Below are positions 5,434-6,421 of a DNA stretch of 6,421 nt, in pieces. The stretch lies in assembly GCA_030754395.1 (NCBI GenBank), contig JASMAJ010000052.1:1-6421 (forward strand), read 5' to 3'. The position numbers were made by a program, and so were the translations under genes. This stretch comes from Candidatus Thalassarchaeaceae archaeon. GTDB lineage: Archaea; Thermoplasmatota; Poseidoniia; Poseidoniales; Thalassarchaeaceae. The notes beneath the pieces are model-generated. The model was not told the DNA's origin. It was given only the letters and a program-made list of their open reading frames with translations, and ran no database searches. Position 1 is the stretch's first letter, and every line of letters begins with the position of its first letter.

Positions 5434-6421
5434 TTGAGTACGTGGTCATTAATAGCAGCATATGCTGTATTAGCACTAGGTGTTTCATTCCTTTGTAGCA
5501 TCTTGGAAGCTGTGCTTTTATCGACTACTAGGGGGCATATAGTCAGCATAGCCGATAAGCATCCCAAATCTAGTGAATTGTGGATAAGTTACAAAGATGA
5601 TCCTGAACGACCATTGACAGCTATACTAACACTGAATACAATTGCTCATACTGTTGGGGCATTGGGTGTTGGGACTCAAGTAGAACATCTAAATCCAGGA
5701 GAATATGGTGTTGCAATTGCCTCGGCCTTGCTAACAATAGGAATTTTGTTACTTTCGGAAATTCTACCTAAAACAATTGGTACACTTTACTGGAGAAAGA
5801 TGACGGTTTCTTCAGGTTTTATGCTTCGAATGCTAATAATTCTTTCATGGGTCATTGTATGGCCGGTTGAACGAATCAGGAGGATGTTGCCGGATGTTCA
5901 AACAGAAACTGTAACACGCGATGAATTGTTAGTTCTGGCAGACATTGCAGAAGAATCGGATATAATTGAAAAAGATGAAGAAGCCGTTATTCAAAACCTA
6001 TTGCGATTACGTGATTTAGAAGTTCAATCAATAATGACTCCAAGGGTCGTCATGACTTGTGTAGAGGCTTCTGAAACTGTTGAAGATGTCATGAAAAGAA
6101 TACCAATTATGGTTTATGGACGAATGCCTGTTTACGACGGCGATGTCGATACTATTCGTGGCTTTATCTTACGAAGTGAAATTCTCCGCAAAGCTGCTGA
6201 TGATATCTTTACTCCCACGATGTCGGAGATTTCGAGGAAGGTATACAGATGCCGGTTCGATGATTCTGTAGATAAAGCCCTAGATATCTTACTTGAGAAC
6301 AAAGTTCAACTCCTGATTGTCAAGGATGATTTTGGAGGAACAGTTGGTCTTGTAACAATGGAGGATATTATCGAAACTCTTCTTGGAGTTGAGATAGTGG
6401 ATGAGTCGGACCAAGATGCTA
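5434..6421 (+). CDS. CNNM/CorC (HlyC)-type membrane protein with CBS pair, probable divalent cation transporter (runs off right edge)
   Basis: The frame stays open from a TTG at 5434 to the window end, giving 329 residues. The N-terminal half is a CNNM (DUF21) membrane domain with hydrophobic segments at about 5-27, 62-82, 92-112 and 127-147. It carries the family signatures NTIAHTVGALGVGT (68-81) and SEILPKTIG (108-116). An acidic helix (about 164-190, ADIAEESDIIEKDEEAVIQN) leads to the CBS pair: VQSIMTPRVVM starts CBS1 near 197, and CBS2 runs about 262-318 to VGLVTMEDIIETLLG. The last residues, GVEIVDESDQDA, match the motif that ends the CBS pair in this family. Relatives include the Mg2+ exporters CorC, MpfA and animal CNNM proteins; CBS domains there bind ATP-Mg. 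A Mg2+ or related export role is inferred from family only. Whether a C-terminal CorC_HlyC domain follows is not visible. The old hemolysin label for this family should not be trusted. Confidence 0.92.
   Translation, partial: MSTWSLIAAYAVLALGVSFLCSILEAVLLSTTRGHIVSIADKHPKSSELWISYKDDPERPLTAILTLNTIAHTVGALGVGTQVEHLNPGEYGVAIASALLTIGILLLSEILPKTIGTLYWRKMTVSSGFMLRMLIILSWVIVWPVERIRRMLPDVQTETVTRDELLVLADIAEESDIIEKDEEAVIQNLLRLRDLEVQSIMTPRVVMTCVEASETVEDVMKRIPIMVYGRMPVYDGDVDTIRGFILRSEILRKAADDIFTPTMSEISRKVYRCRFDDSVDKALDILLENKVQLLIVKDDFGGTVGLVTMEDIIETLLGVEIVDESDQDA

Noticed and set aside
5252..5437. A 61-residue plus-strand open frame across the metG/CNNM intergenic region
   Set aside because: It starts antisense inside metG, overlaps both promoters, has no recognisable domain and ends just after the real TTG start of the downstream gene.

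Overview
The window reads as archaeal chromosome. It carries a proteasome-activating nucleotidase (PAN) ending in an HbYX-type tail, an archaeal MBF1 with its N-terminal zinc ribbon, a Tsr3 rRNA modification enzyme and a methionyl-tRNA synthetase with a fused C-terminal tRNA-binding domain. The DNA is AT-rich, genes are packed tightly, GTG and TTG starts occur, and only some genes have Shine-Dalgarno sites. I infer a marine Thermoplasmatota-type euryarchaeon, such as Marine Group II (Poseidoniales). That placement rests on overall protein character and not on a phylogeny.

Layout, left to right. Positions 1-736 (minus) hold a glutamate formiminotransferase that runs off the left edge. It is split into two overlapping reading frames by a +1 shift at about 265-267, which falls near the boundary between the two subdomains of the family. 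Positions 775-2010 (minus) hold PAN. A 75-bp divergent promoter region (2011-2085) separates it from aMBF1 (2086-2577, plus), which is followed almost without a gap by Tsr3 (2579-3112, plus). Tsr3 converges on metG (3109-5274, minus), and the two genes overlap by 3 bp at their stop codons. A 159-bp divergent intergenic region (5275-5433) leads to a CNNM/CorC-type membrane protein with paired CBS domains. That gene starts at a TTG (5434) behind a strong Shine-Dalgarno site and runs off the right edge.

Most genes here serve translation and protein quality control. MetRS charges tRNA, Tsr3 modifies small-subunit rRNA, aMBF1 is a transcription or translation accessory factor linked to the small subunit in some archaea, and PAN unfolds proteins for the 20S proteasome. 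The formiminotransferase (folate one-carbon and histidine metabolism) and the CNNM-type membrane protein (probable divalent cation transport) do not share that theme.

I see no mobile element, CRISPR array, tRNA or rRNA, and no clear sign of an undescribed multi-gene system. The points most worth checking are the split formiminotransferase, the start-site arrangement between aMBF1 and Tsr3, the inverted repeats in both divergent promoter regions, and the altered KMSKS signature of MetRS.
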